Positions 14,505 through 15,498 of a stretch of 15,498 bases of DNA are shown one piece after another; the stretch's first letter is position 1; each line of letters opens with the position of its first letter. A program made the position numbers and the translations under genes. The DNA comes from Candidatus Thorarchaeota archaeon (lineage in GTDB: Archaea > Asgardarchaeota > Thorarchaeia > Thorarchaeales > Thorarchaeaceae), in assembly GCA_004524595.1 (NCBI GenBank), contig SDOA01000102.1, positions 1 through 15,498 on the forward strand. The letters are read 5' to 3'. The notes beneath the pieces are model-generated. The model had not been told where the DNA came from. It did no database searches and was given only the letters and a program-made list of their open reading frames with translations.

Positions 14505-14885
14505 CTAATAGACAGGTTTGACCTTTCGGACAATATCAGTCATGTCGTACATACTGAATGGTTTCTGAAGGAAGGCACGTGCACCAGCGGCAAGAACCAT
14601 TTCAGTCTGACCATCTGCTATATCGGAAATGACGACAATAGCAACAATAGGATCAATATCTAAAAGATGTTCTATAAGACGAACAATCTCTATCTGGTCC
14701 ATATTGAAATCAATAATCACGACAGCAGGTCTATTTCCCTGACATTGTATGAGGAGGTTCTCAGTATCTTCTGCTTCAGCTACAACATCAAATCCCGCAT
14801 CTTCGAGAGCCATTTTCAGAAGTACCCTCAATAAAGGTACTTCACCAGCTACGATGATTCCGGCATGACTCTTTTTTTTCAGAAT
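14505..14885 (-). CDS. Receiver-domain protein with degenerate acidic pocket and non-standard start
   Basis: A CheY-like fold of about 126 aa. The phosphoacceptor Asp (D59, VVIIDFNMD), the switch Ser (S87, VVISD) and the Lys (K108, FLQKPF) are present. In the first strand, where D-D-E is normal, the sequence is IIVAGEVPLLR, so both metal-binding acids are replaced by Ala-Gly (residues 13-14). The frame closes upstream at TAG 14888-14886, and no ATG, GTG or TTG occurs before the first strand. The first ordinary start, TTG 14831, would delete that strand. A strong SD, GGAGGT (14892-14897), lies six bases before ATT 14885 and nine before CTG 14882, so translation probably begins at one of these. 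It follows the complete receiver gene by about 47 bases on the same strand. It is probably a phosphorylation-impaired partner of that receiver. Decay toward a pseudogene remains possible. Confidence 0.65.
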   Translation of the reverse strand: MLKKKSHAGIIVAGEVPLLRVLLKMALEDAGFDVVAEAEDTENLLIQCQGNRPAVVIIDFNMDQIEIVRLIEHLLDIDPIVAIVVISDIADGQTEMVLAAGARAFLQKPFSMYDMTDIVRKVKPVY

Positions 14886-14891
14886 CTAACG

Positions 14892-14897
14892 ACCTCC
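14892..14897 (-). promoter_or_regulatory. Strong Shine-Dalgarno site deciding a rare start codon
   Basis: GGAGGT on the minus strand is the best SD match in the window. It is followed after six bases by ATT and after nine by CTG, with an in-frame TAG directly before the ATT. It marks ribosome entry for the degenerate receiver although no standard start codon is within reach. Confidence 0.55.
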
Positions 14898-14932
14898 GGA
14901 AGCGTTTCCTATCATCTTTACTTGAACCATCT

Positions 14933-15295
14933 TTATTCAGACACGGCACTCTCGACAAGATCTAACATATGTCTTATCGTCACAGGTTTTAACCCAAAAC
15001 TAGCAGCACCATTGCTCATTGCCTGCTCACGAACATTTGCATCAGCACTGATAAAGACAATCTTGGCGTTTGGCTCGTGCTCCAAGATTTCTTTCATTGT
15101 CTGCATCCCATCTTTGTTTGGCATTCTGTGATCTAAAATTACAACATCAGGTTTTGGATTGAGAGTAAGAAATTTCTCTACAGCTTCTGCACCATCATAA
15201 GCATCTGCAATTACCTCATGTCCTTTAATACTAAAGACATCTTTGTATAGCCTGTGGAGAATTGCCTCGTCATCAACGATGAAGATGGTGACCAT
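14933..15295 (-). CDS. Stand-alone response regulator receiver (CheY-like)
   Basis: A 120-aa single receiver with a complete active site: D8-D9 in FIVDDEA, phosphoacceptor D55 in VVILDHRMPNKDG, S83 in VFISADA and K103 in FGLKPV. There is no output domain or DNA-binding region. The ATG at 15295 has a good SD (GAGGTT, 15301-15306, five bases upstream). It is the first gene of a two-receiver unit; the second, degenerate receiver follows after about 47 bases. Such free receivers in archaea usually act through protein contact with kinases, chemotaxis proteins or ATPases. The convergent KaiC-like ATPase and the nearby TPR protein are candidate partners, by position only. Confidence 0.92.
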   Translation of the reverse strand: MVTIFIVDDEAILHRLYKDVFSIKGHEVIADAYDGAEAVEKFLTLNPKPDVVILDHRMPNKDGMQTMKEILEHEPNAKIVFISADANVREQAMSNGAASFGLKPVTIRHMLDLVESAVSE

Positions 15296-15412
15296 TGAGT
15301 AACCTCATGTTATGTTCTGTGCGCGCAGCTTACTGCACTAATACCAGCTTGATTGAATATCTCATCAGACTTATATCTTAACTGTGTATTGCAGTCAGCT
15401 AATGTACCTGTG

Positions 15413-15498
15413 TTAAGGCTTCTTTCTTTCGGCATATAAAAGATATGTGATTGTTCTATTCGATGAGAATCCTAGCTCAATTCTTTCATTAGATACTG
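15413..15498 (-). CDS. Possible C-terminal end of a minus-strand gene (5' part beyond the right edge)
   Basis: One minus-strand frame stays open from the right edge for 28 codons to TAA at 15413-15415. It ends in a plausible protein tail (RTITYLLYAERKKP), with beta-like hydrophobic residues followed by basic residues, as in many enzymes such as methyltransferases. The stretch is too short to prove coding: a chance open frame of this length is common. If real, it lies 117 bases upstream of the receiver gene on the same strand. A plus-strand TATA-like CATATAAAAG at about 15433-15442 overlaps it and has no usable ORF downstream in the window. Confidence 0.3.
   Translation of the reverse strand, partial: VSNERIELGFSSNRTITYLLYAERKKP

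Noticed and set aside
15447..15498. Plus-strand GTG-initiated frame open to the right edge
   Set aside because: The nearby TATA-like CATATAAAAG would start transcription downstream of that GTG, and only 17 codons are visible. The minus-strand tail is more plausible.

Overview
The window looks archaeal. Promoters are TATA-type rather than -35/-10. Shine-Dalgarno (SD) sites are GGAGGTGA-like, and TTG and GTG starts occur beside ATG. The proteins include GvpD/KaiC-like ATPases, a long ArsR-type regulator with a GPDR wing, free-standing receiver domains and a DUF389 membrane protein. The AT-rich composition, the many small signalling proteins and a eukaryote/bacteria-like propeller protein would suit an Asgard-type archaeon (for example Thorarchaeia). 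That lineage is a guess: no marker gene is present.

Layout. 1-1136 (-): an FAD-dependent amine/amino-acid oxidoreductase cut by the left edge. 1220-2691 (-): a two-gene ABC unit of the FetA/FetB (YbbL/YbbM, UPF0014) type with an ATGA overlap, diverging from a cytosolic six-repeat beta-propeller protein (2805-3785, +) across a shared TTATAA element. 3850-4623 (+): an ECF S-component-like membrane protein, meeting tail to tail a pyroglutamyl-peptidase homologue (4604-5212, -). 5261-5938 (-): a LysE-type exporter, diverging from a DUF389 membrane protein (6098-7231, +). 7451-8086: an orphan 115-aa protein, then a leader region with two inverted repeats and a possible 47-aa Trp-rich protein. 8087-8809 (+): an ArsR/SurR-like regulator with a near-ideal operator at its promoter.

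The right half is a signalling island. One minus-strand cluster runs GNAT acetyltransferase, (possible 32-aa ORF), GvpD/KaiC-like two-lobe ATPase, response regulator, KaiC-fold protein without a P-loop. Upstream of it lies a 526-aa TPR protein with cysteine clusters at both ends. This protein diverges from a single-domain KaiC-like ATPase (13744-14499, +), which converges on two further stand-alone receivers (14505-15295, -). One of those receivers has lost the acidic pair of the phosphorylation pocket and lacks an ordinary start codon. The right edge may carry the C-terminus of another minus-strand gene.

Inferred working model: a phosphorelay-linked KaiC/GvpD-type ATPase system in which intact and catalytically reduced RecA-fold proteins work with receivers that have no output domain. 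No histidine kinase or output protein is in the window, so the input and the target are unknown. The left half is mostly transport and peptide/amino-acid metabolism. No rRNA, tRNA, CRISPR array, insertion sequence or integrase was found.
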